From positions 1-64,000 of the forward strand of contig JACRNL010000001.1 in NCBI GenBank assembly GCA_016234935.1: a DNA stretch of 64,000 bases, read 5' to 3'. A program made the translations under genes and the position numbers. A model generated the notes under the pieces. That model was not told the DNA's origin. It saw only the letters and a list, made by a program, of their open reading frames with translations, and did no database searches. This stretch comes from Deltaproteobacteria bacterium (lineage in GTDB: Bacteria > Desulfobacterota > GWC2-55-46). The first letter of the stretch is position 1, and each line of letters starts with the position of its first letter. This document shows, in pieces, positions 40,466 through 51,379 of this stretch.

Positions 40466-41821
40466 ATGAAGAACAGGGCGATTAAAGAAGAAGGCGCATC
40501 TCAAAACACCGTGGCCGCACTGCCTGTCGGCGGATTGAGAGGCGACGTCGCGGTGCCGGGCGACAAGTCCATCTCGCACAGGTCCGTCATCTTCGGCTCC
40601 ATTGCCGACGGGGTGACGGAGGTTGACAACTTTCTCGAAGGGGAGGATTGCCTCAGCACCTTTGCCGCATTCAGGGCAATGGGCGTTGAGATAGAGCGGC
40701 CGTCACCTTCAAGGCTCAGGATACATGGCGTCGGACTCAAGGGGCTCACGGAGCCGGGAGACGTCATTGACGCGAGAAACTCCGGCACCACGGCGCGGCT
40801 TCTGACAGGGCTGCTCTCGGCGCAGCCGTTTTTTACGGTGGTAACGGGCGACGCGTCTTTAAGGAAACGGCCGATGAAAAGGGTCGTAGACCCGCTCCTT
40901 CGCATGGGCGCGTCTATCAGCGGGAGGAAGGGTTCAACGCTCCTGCCCATTGCCATCATGGGAAGGAGGCTCACGGGAACAGACCATTCGATAATAATTG
41001 CCAGCGCGCAGTTGAAGTCCGCCATACTGCTTGCCGGACTTTACGCCCAGGGGCAAACATCGGTGCATGAGCCGGGAATGAGCAGAGACCACACCGAAAG
41101 GATGATGCAGCTATTCGGAGCTGACATAAAAACCGAGGACAAGGCAGTGCGCGTGAAACAGGCCAAGTCGCTGAGAGCGTGCGCGATAACCGTACCCGGC
41201 GATATTTCATCCGCGGCCTTTTTGATGGTCGGAGCCATGATAACGCGCTCTTCATCTCTTCTTATCAGAGACGTGGGGGTAAACCCGACGAGGACGGGGA
41301 TCATAAAGATACTTCAAAAGATGGGCGCGCGCATAGAAACAATAAACACCCGGGAGGTCTCAGGCGAGCCGGTGGCCGACATCAGGGTCAAGAGCGAGCA
41401 TCTCGCCTGCACGGACATAAGCGGCAGCGACCTCCTTCCCGCCATAGACGAATTCCCCATAATCTGCGTTGCCGCCGCGTTTGCGGACGGCACGACGACT
41501 ATCAGCGGGGCAAAGGAGCTTCGCTTGAAAGAAAGCGACAGGATAGCCGTAATGGCGGACTGCCTGAAAAAGCTCGGAATAAGCGTCGAAGAAAAGGAAG
41601 ACGGCATAAGGATAGAAGGCCGCGGGGGTGACCCCCTTCAAGGAGTTAAGAAGGTCAAGGGCGGCGTGACTATTGAAAGCCATGGAGACCACCGTATAGC
41701 CATGTCAATGGCGGTGGCGGCGCTCAATACCGCAAAGGGCGTTACCATCGAGGGGGCGGACGCTGTTGACGTGTCGTTCCCTGGTTTTTTCAGCCTTCTT
41801 TCAAGGATTGGCGTCCAGTGA
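40466..41821 (+). CDS. aroA: 3-phosphoshikimate 1-carboxyvinyltransferase (EPSP synthase)
   Basis: A 451-residue EPSP synthase. Motifs: VPGDKSISHRSVI (PEP and shikimate-3-phosphate binding), DARNSGTTARLLTGLL, the SAQLKSAILLAGL segment, and ESHGDHRIAMSMAVAAL near the C-terminus. The protein is some 15-20 residues longer than many homologs; GRGGDPLQGVKKVKGG near residue 390 contains an in-frame family A unit just before the conserved KGG strand. The stop overlaps cmk by 4 bases. Confidence 0.96.
   Translation: MKNRAIKEEGASQNTVAALPVGGLRGDVAVPGDKSISHRSVIFGSIADGVTEVDNFLEGEDCLSTFAAFRAMGVEIERPSPSRLRIHGVGLKGLTEPGDVIDARNSGTTARLLTGLLSAQPFFTVVTGDASLRKRPMKRVVDPLLRMGASISGRKGSTLLPIAIMGRRLTGTDHSIIIASAQLKSAILLAGLYAQGQTSVHEPGMSRDHTERMMQLFGADIKTEDKAVRVKQAKSLRACAITVPGDISSAAFLMVGAMITRSSSLLIRDVGVNPTRTGIIKILQKMGARIETINTREVSGEPVADIRVKSEHLACTDISGSDLLPAIDEFPIICVAAAFADGTTTISGAKELRLKESDRIAVMADCLKKLGISVEEKEDGIRIEGRGGDPLQGVKKVKGGVTIESHGDHRIAMSMAVAALNTAKGVTIEGADAVDVSFPGFFSLLSRIGVQ
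41624..41647. repeat. family A repeat within aroA
   Basis: GGGGGTGACCCCCTTCAAGG then AGTT, read as GGDPLQGV. Confidence 0.82.
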
Positions 41822-42540
41822 CAGGCAAAGGGCCTGTAATAGCAATAGACGGCCCCAGCGGCGTCGGCAAGACCACGGTGAGCAGGCTCGTGGCAAAACG
41901 GCTTGGTTTTAAATACATTGACACGGGCGCCATGTACAGGGCCTTTGCGGTTGCCGCGAAGGAGGCCGGGGTTGATGTCGAGGACGAGGGCGCGCTTGAG
42001 AGGTTCGCCTCCACCGCGACCGTGGCCTGGGGCGGCGCAGGCGGCATATTCGTAAACAACGTGGATTACACGGAGAAAATACGCACCGAGGCCGCCGGGG
42101 CGGCCGCCTCGGCGGTCTCGGCAAAAAAGAAGGTCAGGGAATTCCTCGTCGGCCTTCAGAGAAGCCTCGGCGAGCAGGGCAGGGTGGTCATGGAGGGCAG
42201 GGACATCGGCACGGTTGTTTTTCCCGACGCCGACATAAAGTTCTTTTTGGACGCCTCGCATGAGGTAAGGGCCCAAAGGCGCAGCCTTGAGCTTCAGGCA
42301 AAAGGCGTTGCCAAGGACGCCTGCCCTTTGAAAGGGTTCAACCCTCGCGTGCTTAAAGCGGGGGTTAGCAATGATATGAAGGAACGTGACCGCCGCGACA
42401 GGGAGCGGAAGAACTCGCCCCTTGTAAAGGCCGATGACGCCATCCTCATAGACACCGGCCTGCTCGGCATAGAAGGCGTGGTTGAGAAGATAATGGGCCT
42501 TATCAGACAGAGGAATATCATTGCGGATATATGTAGCTAA
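41818..42540 (+). CDS. cmk: cytidylate kinase
   Basis: A 240-residue CMP/dCMP kinase. P-loop IAIDGPSGVGKTTVS, DTGAMYRAFA, MEGRDIGTVVFPDADIKFFL and the LID region KERDRRDRERKNSPLVKADDAILIDT (shown by KERDRRDR). Typical length is 215-230; the extra residues are CPLKGFNPRVLKAGVS (about 168-183), produced by a compound repeat (family B with a family A copy inside) located just before the LID. It overlaps both aroA and ispH. Confidence 0.95.
   Translation: MTGKGPVIAIDGPSGVGKTTVSRLVAKRLGFKYIDTGAMYRAFAVAAKEAGVDVEDEGALERFASTATVAWGGAGGIFVNNVDYTEKIRTEAAGAAASAVSAKKKVREFLVGLQRSLGEQGRVVMEGRDIGTVVFPDADIKFFLDASHEVRAQRRSLELQAKGVAKDACPLKGFNPRVLKAGVSNDMKERDRRDRERKNSPLVKADDAILIDTGLLGIEGVVEKIMGLIRQRNIIADICS
42319..42365. 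repeat. compound repeat in cmk: family A nested in family B
   Basis: GCCTGCCC, then CTTTGAAAGGGTTCAACC-type family A core, then CTCGCGTGCTTAAAGCGGGG. The outer parts match the uninterrupted family B sequence GCCTGCCCTCGCGTG at 51210 and 56854, so family A appears to sit inside family B. Confidence 0.85.
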
Positions 42541-43366
42541 ATCAGCCGGCTTTTGCTTCGGTGTAAAAAGGGCGATAAATTTGGCGGATAAGTGCTCCTC
42601 GGAGTCTTCTTCGCCCATATACACGCTTGGGCCTATCATCCACAATCCGCAGGTGGTCAAAAGGCTTGAGGAGTCGCGAGTCTACGCCAAGAAGGGGCTT
42701 GATGAGATAACCGAGGGCACGGTTATTATCCGCTCGCACGGGGTAAAGCTCGAAGAGCACGGCGCGCTGCGTGAAAAAGGCGTCAATATAGTAGACGCGA
42801 CCTGCCCTTTTGTCAAAAAAGCGCAAGATTTAGTCTCCATGCTTGCCAAAGACGGCTACGCTGTTATCCTTGTTGGAGAGAAGGAACATCCGGAGGTGAA
42901 AGGGCTTATAAGCTACGGCCCGGCGGATATCATCGTAGCGGAGTCGTCAGAAGAGCTGAAGGGCATGCCGAGAAAGAAAAAAATAGGCATCGTGGCGCAG
43001 ACGACCCTGCCGATGGAAAAGCTCAGGGACGTCGTGAGCTTCTGCCTCGGCAAGGCATCCGAGATAAAGGTCTTCAACACCATATGCAACGCGACGTCGA
43101 TCAGGCAGGAGGAGAGCGAGGAGCTCGCGCACAAGGTTGACCGCATGATAGTCGTGGGCGGCAGGAACAGCGCCAACACCAGAAGGCTTGCCGAGATTTG
43201 CAGGGGCATTCAGCCCCGCACGTATCATGTGGAGGTGCCTGTCGAGATAGACCCGGCGTGGTTTGAGGGCGCGGCCTCCATAGGCATCACCTCCGGCGCC
43301 TCGACCCCGAACTGGATAATCGAAGAGGTCGTCGAGAAGATACGGCGCATGGCGGCGTCAAATTGA
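42521..43366 (+). CDS. ispH: 4-hydroxy-3-methylbut-2-enyl diphosphate reductase
   Basis: A 281-residue [4Fe-4S] enzyme for the last step of the MEP isoprenoid pathway. The three cluster cysteines are C12 (GFCFGVKRA), the one in DATCPFVKK (near 92) and the one in NTICNATSIRQEE (near 188); SHGV, HPEV and TSGASTPNWI are also present. The start is TTG at 42521, 20 bases inside cmk, which makes the canonical MRIYVAKSAGFCFG start; this is usual for IspH. Confidence 0.96.
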   Translation: MRIYVAKSAGFCFGVKRAINLADKCSSESSSPIYTLGPIIHNPQVVKRLEESRVYAKKGLDEITEGTVIIRSHGVKLEEHGALREKGVNIVDATCPFVKKAQDLVSMLAKDGYAVILVGEKEHPEVKGLISYGPADIIVAESSEELKGMPRKKKIGIVAQTTLPMEKLRDVVSFCLGKASEIKVFNTICNATSIRQEESEELAHKVDRMIVVGGRNSANTRRLAEICRGIQPRTYHVEVPVEIDPAWFEGAASIGITSGASTPNWIIEEVVEKIRRMAASN

Positions 43367-43694
43367 CCGTGTCCCCGCAGGCTTTAATCGTGGAGCGGCT
43401 TAGGCGGCGTAACTGGCGTTTGTCATTAGCATGATGCTGAAAAACGCCCATCTGCTTCGTTGTCATCGTCACTCGGAACGAACGGCGCACAACAAAGTGT
43501 GCCTCATTCGTCGCTCCTCGACGCCTCGCATCTGGCAGGGTTCCCATTGCGTCTTTATTATTGCAATGGGAAGATTTGAGCAGCCTGATAGAAAAACGGC
43601 CGGCACAGCCCGCCCTACAAAAATTTGCCATTTAAAAGATGCTGTGATATCTTTTTATGATATAGAAGATCAATCGACAGGGGGTAACATATTA
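43367..43694. other. 328-bp intergenic mosaic between ispH and rpsA
   Basis: No convincing ORF. It begins with a family B half (GTCCCCGCAGGCTTTAATCG, 43371-43390), continues with an AT-poor mosaic of inverted motifs (AACGAACGG / CATTCGTCGC; CCCATTGC 43547 with GCAATGGG 43563), and CGGCACAGCCCGCCCTAC, related to family D. The last 60 bases are AT-rich and may hold the rpsA promoter. Confidence 0.55.
43371..43396. repeat. family B half element
   Basis: GTCCCCGCAGGCTTTAATCG then TGGAGC; the first 15 bases equal those at 51342 and 56843. Confidence 0.6.
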
Positions 43695-45293
<1,599 letters not shown>

Positions 45294-45373
45294 CATGGAC
45301 GCGGCGGTTTCATCCGGCAGGGGCGTGCCTTGAAGACACCTTTGCCGCGGACCGGCGTGAATAAAATCTCCTT

Positions 45374-46261
45374 ATGAATAGAAACGTCATTAAAAACATT
45401 CTGGCCGCCGTAGGCGTTTTATTCATAAGCATAATAGCGCTTATCGTAATATTGTCATATGCGTTGTCCGGCAAGGGCATAGTAATGTCCGATAAGGTCG
45501 CCGTGGTGAAGATTGACGGCGTCATCACGGACAGCTTTGAGGTAAGCGACAAGCTCAGGGAGTACGGCGAGAGGGACGACGTCAAGGCGGTTATCATACG
45601 CATCGAATCGCCGGGCGGCGCCGTCGGGCCGTCGCAGGAGCTTTACAGCGGCATAAAAAGGCTTGCAAAGAAAAAGAGGGTGGTCGCCTCGATGGGCGCG
45701 ATAGCGGCCTCCGGCGGCTACTATGCCGCGGTCGCGGCCGACAAGATAGTCGCAAACCCCGGCACCATCACCGGCTCCATCGGCGTTTTGGTGGAGTTCA
45801 TAAACGCATCCGAACTGCTTGCGAAGATCGGCTTGCAGGGTTATGTCGTTAAGAGCGGCAAGTTTAAAGACATAGGCTCTCCCTTCCGGAAGATGGAAGC
45901 CGATGAAACGCAGTATATGCAAAATGTCATCAACGACGTGAACTCCCAGTTCGTAAAGGCCGTTGCCGGCGGCAGAAAATTGAAGGTCGAGGACGTCGAG
46001 AAGATTGCCGACGGGCGCGTATTCACGGGCGCGCAGGCAAAGGAACAGGGTCTCATAGACCAGCTCGGCGACCTTGATGACGCGATTGACCTCGGCGCCA
46101 GGCTCGCCGGGATAAAGGGCAAGCCTAACGTCATCTATCCCGACAAAAAGGGGCCTGGAATTTTAAAACTCGTCCTTGGTGACAGCGCGCAGACCGCGCT
46201 TGCTGATATCTTCAGCGGGCTTCGCGTTATGTACCTTGCGTCAAGCCCCGTTGGTAAATGA
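45374..46261 (+). CDS. sppA: signal peptide peptidase SppA (67K-type short form)
   Basis: A 295-residue inner-membrane serine protease that degrades cleaved signal peptides. One N-terminal anchor (AVGVLFISIIALIVILSYALSG), then the S49 fold: IDGVITDSFEVSDKL, RIESPGGAVGPSQELYSGI, the nucleophile Ser and Lys region MGAIAASGGYYAAVAADKIVANPGTITGSIGV (shown by AASGGYYAA and TGSIGV), and RVFTGAQAKEQGLID. The short bacterial form works as an octamer. It lies 80 bases after rpsA and 31 bases before the IHF/HU gene, as in Geobacter-type genomes. Confidence 0.93.
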   Translation: MNRNVIKNILAAVGVLFISIIALIVILSYALSGKGIVMSDKVAVVKIDGVITDSFEVSDKLREYGERDDVKAVIIRIESPGGAVGPSQELYSGIKRLAKKKRVVASMGAIAASGGYYAAVAADKIVANPGTITGSIGVLVEFINASELLAKIGLQGYVVKSGKFKDIGSPFRKMEADETQYMQNVINDVNSQFVKAVAGGRKLKVEDVEKIADGRVFTGAQAKEQGLIDQLGDLDDAIDLGARLAGIKGKPNVIYPDKKGPGILKLVLGDSAQTALADIFSGLRVMYLASSPVGK

Positions 46262-46292
46262 ACGGCATTTTAAAAAAGGAGGCGCATCAATA

Positions 46293-46571
46293 ATGACAAA
46301 GAGCGAATTGATAGAGTCCATTGCCGCCAAAATCACGAACTTTTCAAGGAAGGACATTGAAATAATCGTCGATACAGTCTTTCTGAGCATGGGCGAGAGT
46401 CTCTCGGAGGGCGACAAGGTCGAGATACGCGGCTTTGGAAGTTTTAAGATAAAAAGGCGCGAGGGCAGGCAGGGCAGGAACCCTAAATCAGGAGAAAGCA
46501 TCTTCATTGATTCCAAGAAGGTTCCCTTTTTCAAGGCGGGCAAGGAAATTCGGGAAAGGATAAATAAGTAA
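46293..46571 (+). CDS. ihfB: IHF/HU-family DNA-binding protein
   Basis: A 92-residue nucleoid protein: MTKSELIESIAAKITNFSRKD at the N-terminus, then EIRGFGSFKIKRREGRQGRNPKSGE, the DNA-bending arm with its intercalating proline (RNPKSGE), and VPFFKAGKEIRERI. Sequence favours the IHF-beta subgroup because of the RPGRNPKTGE-type arm and position after rpsA, but HU cannot be excluded. AAAGGAGG precedes the ATG at 46293; the longer frame from 46176 overlaps sppA. Confidence 0.88.
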   Translation: MTKSELIESIAAKITNFSRKDIEIIVDTVFLSMGESLSEGDKVEIRGFGSFKIKRREGRQGRNPKSGESIFIDSKKVPFFKAGKEIRERINK

Positions 46572-46572
46572 C

Positions 46573-47061
46573 ATGAACAACCTTTGGGCCCCGTGGCGCT
46601 CCGATTACATAGGCGGCAGGAAAGAAGGCGTGTGTATTTTTTGCGAGGCCGCCGGGGGCGTGCCGGAAAACCAGAAAGACGACCTCGTCCTCTTCAAGGG
46701 CGCGGTATCTACCGTTATGCTCAACAAATATCCCTATAACAACGGCCATCTGATGATCTCGCCGGTAAGGCACATTGCGGTGGTGGAGGGGATGAGCCCG
46801 GAGGAGTCCATTGACATGTTCCGGCTCCTTCGTCACTGCTGCGCGTCCCTGACGAAAACATTAAGCCCTGAGGGCTTCAATATAGGCTTGAACGTCGGCA
46901 AGGCATCCGGCGCAGGTTTTGAAGATCATCTGCACATGCACGTCGTGCCGAGATGGAACGGGGACTGCAACTTCATGCCCGTCCTGGCCGATGTGAGGGT
47001 CATACCGGAGCATATTGCCGGGACCTATTCGAAGTTGAAACCGTTCTTTGAGCGTATTTAA
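46573..47061 (+). CDS. HIT-family nucleotide hydrolase/phosphorylase
   Basis: A 162-residue histidine triad protein: N-terminal LWAPWRSDYI with a zinc-type CIFC pair, the substrate strand HLMISPVRHI and the catalytic triad HLHMHVVPRW near residue 115. The WAPWR and CxxC form is the Ap4A phosphorylase II-like or FHIT-like bacterial group acting on dinucleoside polyphosphates. It starts 1 base after the IHF stop, so it is translationally coupled. Confidence 0.9.
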   Translation: MNNLWAPWRSDYIGGRKEGVCIFCEAAGGVPENQKDDLVLFKGAVSTVMLNKYPYNNGHLMISPVRHIAVVEGMSPEESIDMFRLLRHCCASLTKTLSPEGFNIGLNVGKASGAGFEDHLHMHVVPRWNGDCNFMPVLADVRVIPEHIAGTYSKLKPFFERI

Positions 47062-47127
47062 GCCAGGCTCTCAGATTCACCGCCGTTTCCTGAAAAACAG
47101 TCTGCAGTTCCATTTTGATAAAAAACT

Positions 47128-47153
47128 TGACAAAGAGTCTTTATTTGTAATAA
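47128..47153 (+). promoter_or_regulatory. promoter upstream of the ZTP riboswitch
   Basis: TTGACA (47128-47133) with an AT-rich -10 candidate TAAATT or AATAAA at 47150-47157 (spacing 16-18). The transcript would begin about 30 bases before the aptamer. Confidence 0.65.
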
Positions 47154-47188
47154 ATTATACACGCAAAAAACAGACCTCTGACAACATC

Positions 47189-47260
47189 CGAAACTGACGG
47201 AATCAAGGTGGCTACCACCGGGAGACGGATGTATATACAAAAGCCGACCGTCTGGGCATG
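47189..47260 (+). ncRNA. ZTP (pfl) riboswitch aptamer
   Basis: The aptamer shows the conserved ZTP/pfl pattern: ACTGACGGAA (47193-47202), a GGTGG-CTA-CCACC hairpin (47207-47219), GGGAG, a variable linker, and the strongly conserved GCCGACCGTCTGGGCA (47243-47258). These blocks match the known Fusobacterium ulcerans ZTP aptamer, including GCCGACCGTCTGGGC. Known members sense ZMP/ZTP, markers of 10-formyl-tetrahydrofolate shortage, and control purine and one-carbon genes. Here the next gene on the strand is isocitrate dehydrogenase. Confidence 0.9.
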
Positions 47261-47317
47261 GAAATCCTCTATAGAAGATCATAGAGAATTTTTACACGTC
47301 CAGGCGGTTTTTTTTTG
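47247..47317 (+). terminator. expression-platform terminator of the ZTP riboswitch
   Basis: ACCGTCTGGGC (47247-47257), part of the aptamer, is complementary to GTCCAGGCGGT (47298-47308) with two G-U pairs, and is followed by a T9 run. An inner hairpin CTCTAT/ATAGAG (47267-47286) closes the gap. Ligand binding would keep the 47247 strand in the aptamer and block termination, so the switch is predicted to be ON with ZTP. Confidence 0.85.
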
Positions 47318-47331
47318 TCCGCCTGGCATCT

Positions 47332-47347
47332 GCCTTTCAAGAAAGGC
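47332..47347. repeat. palindrome GCCTTTCAAGAAAGGC (family E)
   Basis: Perfect 16-nt inverted repeat between the riboswitch terminator and the isocitrate dehydrogenase promoter candidate; followed by AAGTTAAA as in the copy at 28751 (AAGT). Confidence 0.65.
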
Positions 47348-47359
47348 AAGTTAAACTGC

Positions 47360-47388
47360 TTGACAGAACGGAGTTATTTTAGTTAATT
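47360..47388 (+). promoter_or_regulatory. possible second promoter before isocitrate dehydrogenase
   Basis: TTGACA (47360-47365), 17-base spacer, TTAATT (47383-47388). It would bypass the riboswitch and start about 90 bases before the ATG. Confidence 0.45.
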
Positions 47389-47464
47389 TAACCACTCAAA
47401 AGAAACACCGGTAAATACGGCCCGGCAAAGACAGATGCCGCAACATCCTTGGCGCTTGTTGTAA

Positions 47465-49702
<2,238 letters not shown>

Positions 49703-49777
49703 TAGCCCGATAAGGTTTATCAGATAATCTTTTCAACAATATGTTTTTATTGATAAATTTAACAGCGGAGGTTCACC

Positions 49778-51046
49778 ATGCAGCTTACCGGCCTTTTGTG
49801 GGGCTCGAAGCTCTTAAAATTAGTCGAGTTCCCGCATGCAACGGTGCTTGGCCCGGAGGCGAGCGCTGATGAGATAAAAGACCTCATCAAGAAATGCGGT
49901 CAGGTATTCATTAAGCCCATCTTCAAGGGCGGCGTCGGCAAAAAGGGCAAGGCCGGTCTCATCGGAAGGGCCAAGGACATAGCCTCTGCGCTCAAAGAAA
50001 AAGAAAGACTTTACTTTATCGAGCATACACACGGCACAAGCTCGGCAAAGGCCGACGGCGTGACCTTCGAAGGCGGCGTCCCTGCGGAACATGAGGTATA
50101 TTTTTCCATAAGCGAATCCACCGTCTACCGCGCGCCCATGATGACGATAACCCATCACGGCGGCATGGACATAGAGGAACTGCCGAAGGACAAGATACGC
50201 GAAGTCCCCTTTGACCCGCTTACGGGCCTCAAGAGCTTCCACGTCTCAAACGCGCTGACCGAGCTTGGCGCGCCGGCTGAGATTATAAGCCCTCTTGTGC
50301 AAAACCTCCCCAAGCTCTGGACTCTATACAACAACTACGGCCTTAACACGCTTGAGCTTAACCCCATCCGCATGTCGCCCGATAAAAATGGCAGGCTCGT
50401 GCCTGTGGCGTGCGACTTCAAGTGCTCTTTCGACATAGACAACCCCGCATGGAAGCGGCTCGAGCTTCCGGCGCACCTGTTCGCGTCCGACTACTCGGAG
50501 TTCGAGCAGGAGATAAACACGCTTCGTACCTATCAGGGGCAGAGCGACGTATTCGTCATGAACCCCAGGGGCACGATAACCGCGCCTACGTTCGGCGGCG
50601 GGGCCAACGCCCTCGTGACGGAACTCCTCGGCGACAGGGCTACGATTTCTTCCGACTTCGGCGGCAACCCGCCTTACGAAAAGATGTTCCAGATATCGAA
50701 GATATGCTTTAAATACTGGCTGAAGCAGTCAAACGTCCTTTTCATCATAGGCGGCAAGGCCAACAACACCGACATATACGAGACCTTCAGGGCCATGGCC
50801 GACGCGCTTCGAGACCACTTCCACAAGAACGGCCCATCGCCGCTTTTCGTGGTCATAGGCAGGGGCGGCCCGAACCTTATCCGCGGCATGGCGTATATGA
50901 GGGACACCCTTGACAACCTGAAACTCCCCTACAGGATGTTCGGCCACGACAGCGCCATGAGCGAGGTCGTGAACTTCGCGCTGGCAGTTGACAAATGGAT
51001 GGAAAAAGAGGGCAGAAACCTCGTGGGAAAGAAGATTTGCGGCTAA
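49778..51046 (+). CDS. aclB: ATP-citrate lyase, small (ATP-grasp, succinyl-CoA synthetase beta-like) subunit
   Basis: A 422-residue protein with an N-terminal ATP-grasp-like half and a C-terminal CoA-ligase-type half. Useful segments: FIKPIFKGGVGKKGKAGLIG, LYNNYGLNTLELNPIR (metal/ATP site), NPRGTITAPTFGGGANALVTELLGDRATISSDFGGNPPYEKM (shown by FGGGANALVTELL and SDFGGNPPYEKM) and VVIGRGGPNLIRGMAYM. It pairs with the large subunit downstream to cleave citrate into oxaloacetate and acetyl-CoA using ATP, the diagnostic step of the reductive TCA cycle. GGAGG precedes the start. Confidence 0.88.
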   Translation: MQLTGLLWGSKLLKLVEFPHATVLGPEASADEIKDLIKKCGQVFIKPIFKGGVGKKGKAGLIGRAKDIASALKEKERLYFIEHTHGTSSAKADGVTFEGGVPAEHEVYFSISESTVYRAPMMTITHHGGMDIEELPKDKIREVPFDPLTGLKSFHVSNALTELGAPAEIISPLVQNLPKLWTLYNNYGLNTLELNPIRMSPDKNGRLVPVACDFKCSFDIDNPAWKRLELPAHLFASDYSEFEQEINTLRTYQGQSDVFVMNPRGTITAPTFGGGANALVTELLGDRATISSDFGGNPPYEKMFQISKICFKYWLKQSNVLFIIGGKANNTDIYETFRAMADALRDHFHKNGPSPLFVVIGRGGPNLIRGMAYMRDTLDNLKLPYRMFGHDSAMSEVVNFALAVDKWMEKEGRNLVGKKICG

Positions 51047-51118
51047 GATGTAAATACTTGTCAATTGCAAGGCTGGACGTCACTTTCCATCGAAGCAGGC
51101 CATAAAGCCCCCCCATCA

Positions 51119-51148
51119 CCCCCCGCTTCATACATGCGGGGGCAGGCT
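51119..51148. repeat. family B dispersed repeat
   Basis: CCCCCGCTTCATACATGCGG then GGGCAGGCTC; same order as 13544-13571. Confidence 0.75.
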
Positions 51149-51209
51149 CTACCCTCTCCCGCGAGGGGAGAGGAGAAAAGGAAGTGACCATTGACCTACC
51201 CTCTCCCGC

Positions 51210-51238
51210 GCCTGCCCTCGCGTGTCTTCAGCGGGGGA
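51210..51238. repeat. family B repeat nested in a CCCTCTCCC/GGGAGAGG pair
   Basis: GCCTGCCCTCGCGTGTCTTC then AGCGGGGGA, flanked by CCCTCTCCCGC on the left and GGGGAGAGGAG on the right. Confidence 0.75.
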
Positions 51239-51342
51239 GGGGAGAGGAGAAAAAAGACGTAATACAAACATTGATGGCGGAAAGTGAGGCTAAGGCAATA
51301 GATGGAGTTCTTTCAAGCAGCCTTCTACAAAAACAAAACATG

Positions 51343-51376
51343 TCCCCGCAGGCTTTAAGCGAGGAAAGGGCAGGCA
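51343..51376. repeat. family B repeat, diverged
   Basis: TCCCCGCAGGCTTTAAGCGA then GGAAAGGGCAGGCA. It ends 4 bases before the aclA start and supplies its AGGAAAGGG ribosome binding region. Confidence 0.65.
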
Positions 51377-51379
51377 AAT

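Larger units (their letters stand above)
51047..51379. other. 333-bp repeat-filled gap within the ATP-citrate lyase locus
   Basis: No convincing ORF. It carries three family B elements (51119-51148, 51210-51238, 51343-51376) and two copies of an ACCCTCTCCC...GGGGAGAGGAGAAAA pair (51150-51178 and 51198-51252); the second encloses a family B element between its arms. Confidence 0.65.

Noticed and set aside
41638-42660. Long minus-strand open frame (340 residues) opposite cmk and ispH
   Set aside because: It mirrors conserved plus-strand genes, has a low-complexity His/Arg/Gly-rich composition typical of antisense frames in GC-rich DNA, and no ribosome binding site.
43431-43694. N-terminal extension of ribosomal protein S1
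   Set aside because: The extra 88 codons come from repeat-like intergenic DNA, show no S1-type sequence, and a normal start exists at 43695.
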